Of a DNA stretch of 7,901 nucleotides, positions 7,622-7,901 are shown one piece after another. The stretch lies in NCBI GenBank assembly GCA_019454625.1, contig JACFNY010000083.1, positions 1 through 7,901 on the forward strand, in the 5' to 3' direction. Every line of letters begins with the position of its first letter. Within the stretch, counting starts at the first letter, position 1. A model generated the notes under the pieces. The model worked only from the letters and a program-made list of their open reading frames with translations, was not told where the DNA came from and searched no databases. The position numbers and the translations under genes are program-made. Source of the DNA: Sphingomonadaceae bacterium. GTDB taxonomy: Bacteria; Pseudomonadota; Alphaproteobacteria; Sphingomonadales; Sphingomonadaceae.

Positions 7622-7650
7622 TTGAACTCGCGCCCCCGCGTCGTTATGTG
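7622..7650 (+). promoter_or_regulatory. Candidate sigma70 promoter of secG
   Basis: TTGAAC (7622-7627) and TATGTG (7645-7650) are separated by 17 bases, a reasonable vegetative promoter. Transcription would start near 7657, leaving a leader of about 30 bases before the secG ATG at 7688. If real, it would lie over the earlier in-frame ATG at 7646 and so exclude it as a start. The promoter directly adjoins the stem-loop after pldA, which would make secG a separate unit from tpiA-pldA. Confidence 0.45.
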
Positions 7651-7687
7651 GCCTCTCGCCATTCCACCGGAAAACGATCGGTTCCGC

Positions 7688-7901
7688 ATGTCCACCGCGC
7701 TGATGCACTTCGTCCTTGTCGTCCATTCGCTGATCGCGATCGCACTCGTCGCGGTGATCCTGCTTCAGCGCAGCGAGGGCGGGGCGCTCGGCATCGGCGG
7801 CGGGCCCGGCGGGCTGCTGACCGCGCGCGGCGCGGGCAACCTGCTCACGAAGTCCACCGGCATCCTCGCCCCGCTGTTCCTCGGCACCAGCAACCTGCTC
7901 G
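7688..7901 (+). CDS. secG: SecG subunit of the SecYEG translocon, 3' end missing
   Basis: SecG is a small inner-membrane protein that assists SecYEG-dependent export of unfolded proteins. The window holds 71 codons before its right edge. Seen: a first hydrophobic segment at about residues 5-26 (FVLVVHSLIAIALVAVILL), followed by the SecG signature QRSEGGALGIGGG (27-39), then LLTARGAGNLLTKSTGILA (43-61) leading into the second membrane segment. The start chosen is the ATG at 7688, which puts the first membrane segment at the N-terminus as usual in this family. An in-frame ATG at 7646 would add 14 residues (MWPLAIPPENDRFR) that do not look like SecG and would fall in the candidate -10 box. No strong Shine-Dalgarno is visible before 7688, so the start is likely but not certain. 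Confidence 0.93.
   Translation, partial: MSTALMHFVLVVHSLIAIALVAVILLQRSEGGALGIGGGPGGLLTARGAGNLLTKSTGILAPLFLGTSNLL

Noticed and set aside
7646..7690. Upstream in-frame ATG as the secG start.
   Set aside because: It would add 14 polar, Pro-rich residues before the first membrane segment, has no better Shine-Dalgarno, and falls inside the candidate -10 box.
4736..7726. A 996-codon open frame on the minus strand, antisense to tpiA and pldA and running into ppiD.
   Set aside because: Its translation is rich in Arg, Ala, Gly, Asp and His with no family resemblance, and it lies opposite two well-supported genes. Few stops are expected in this frame at such high GC content, so it is a shadow frame.

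Overview
The window is strongly GC-rich, densely coding chromosomal DNA. It appears to come from an alphaproteobacterium, most probably a member of the Sphingomonadales. That placement rests on protein character (SecG with a QRSEGGALGIGGG core, a PpiD-type chaperone directly ahead of trpE, the order trpE-trpG-trpD-trpC) and on recalled gene order in that group, not on a database search. I see no mobile elements, CRISPR arrays, tRNA or rRNA genes, and no large gene-free stretch.

Left block, minus strand (bases 5649 down to 1). One tightly packed transcription unit runs ppiD - trpE - trpG - trpD - trpC, with trpC cut by the window edge after 200 codons. Three of the four junctions are 4-base stop/start overlaps: ppiD/trpE ATGA, trpG/trpD GTGA and trpD/trpC ATGA. 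Only trpE-trpG has a gap (39 bases). TrpE and TrpG form anthranilate synthase, TrpD adds the phosphoribosyl group and TrpC makes indole-3-glycerol phosphate. These are four successive functions of tryptophan synthesis; trpF, trpB and trpA are not in the window. The promoter I can see for the whole unit lies upstream of ppiD, a membrane-anchored periplasmic folding factor. No trp leader peptide or attenuator is visible.

Centre (5650-5794). A 145-base divergent intergenic region separates ppiD from tpiA. It holds a good sigma70-like promoter facing ppiD and a clear Shine-Dalgarno for tpiA, but no convincing tpiA promoter.

Right block, plus strand. tpiA (triosephosphate isomerase) is followed after 3 bases by a GTG-initiated outer-membrane phospholipase A gene (pldA type) with an intact His-Ser-Asn catalytic set and an extra N-terminal periplasmic region. 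After an 87-base gap holding a small stem-loop and a candidate promoter comes the start of secG (SecYEG translocon subunit), cut by the right edge.

This is mostly a conserved housekeeping region, and I found no evidence of an undescribed multi-gene system. The points most worth a second look are the phospholipase placed between tpiA and secG with its extra N-terminal domain, and the translational dependence of trpE on ppiD.
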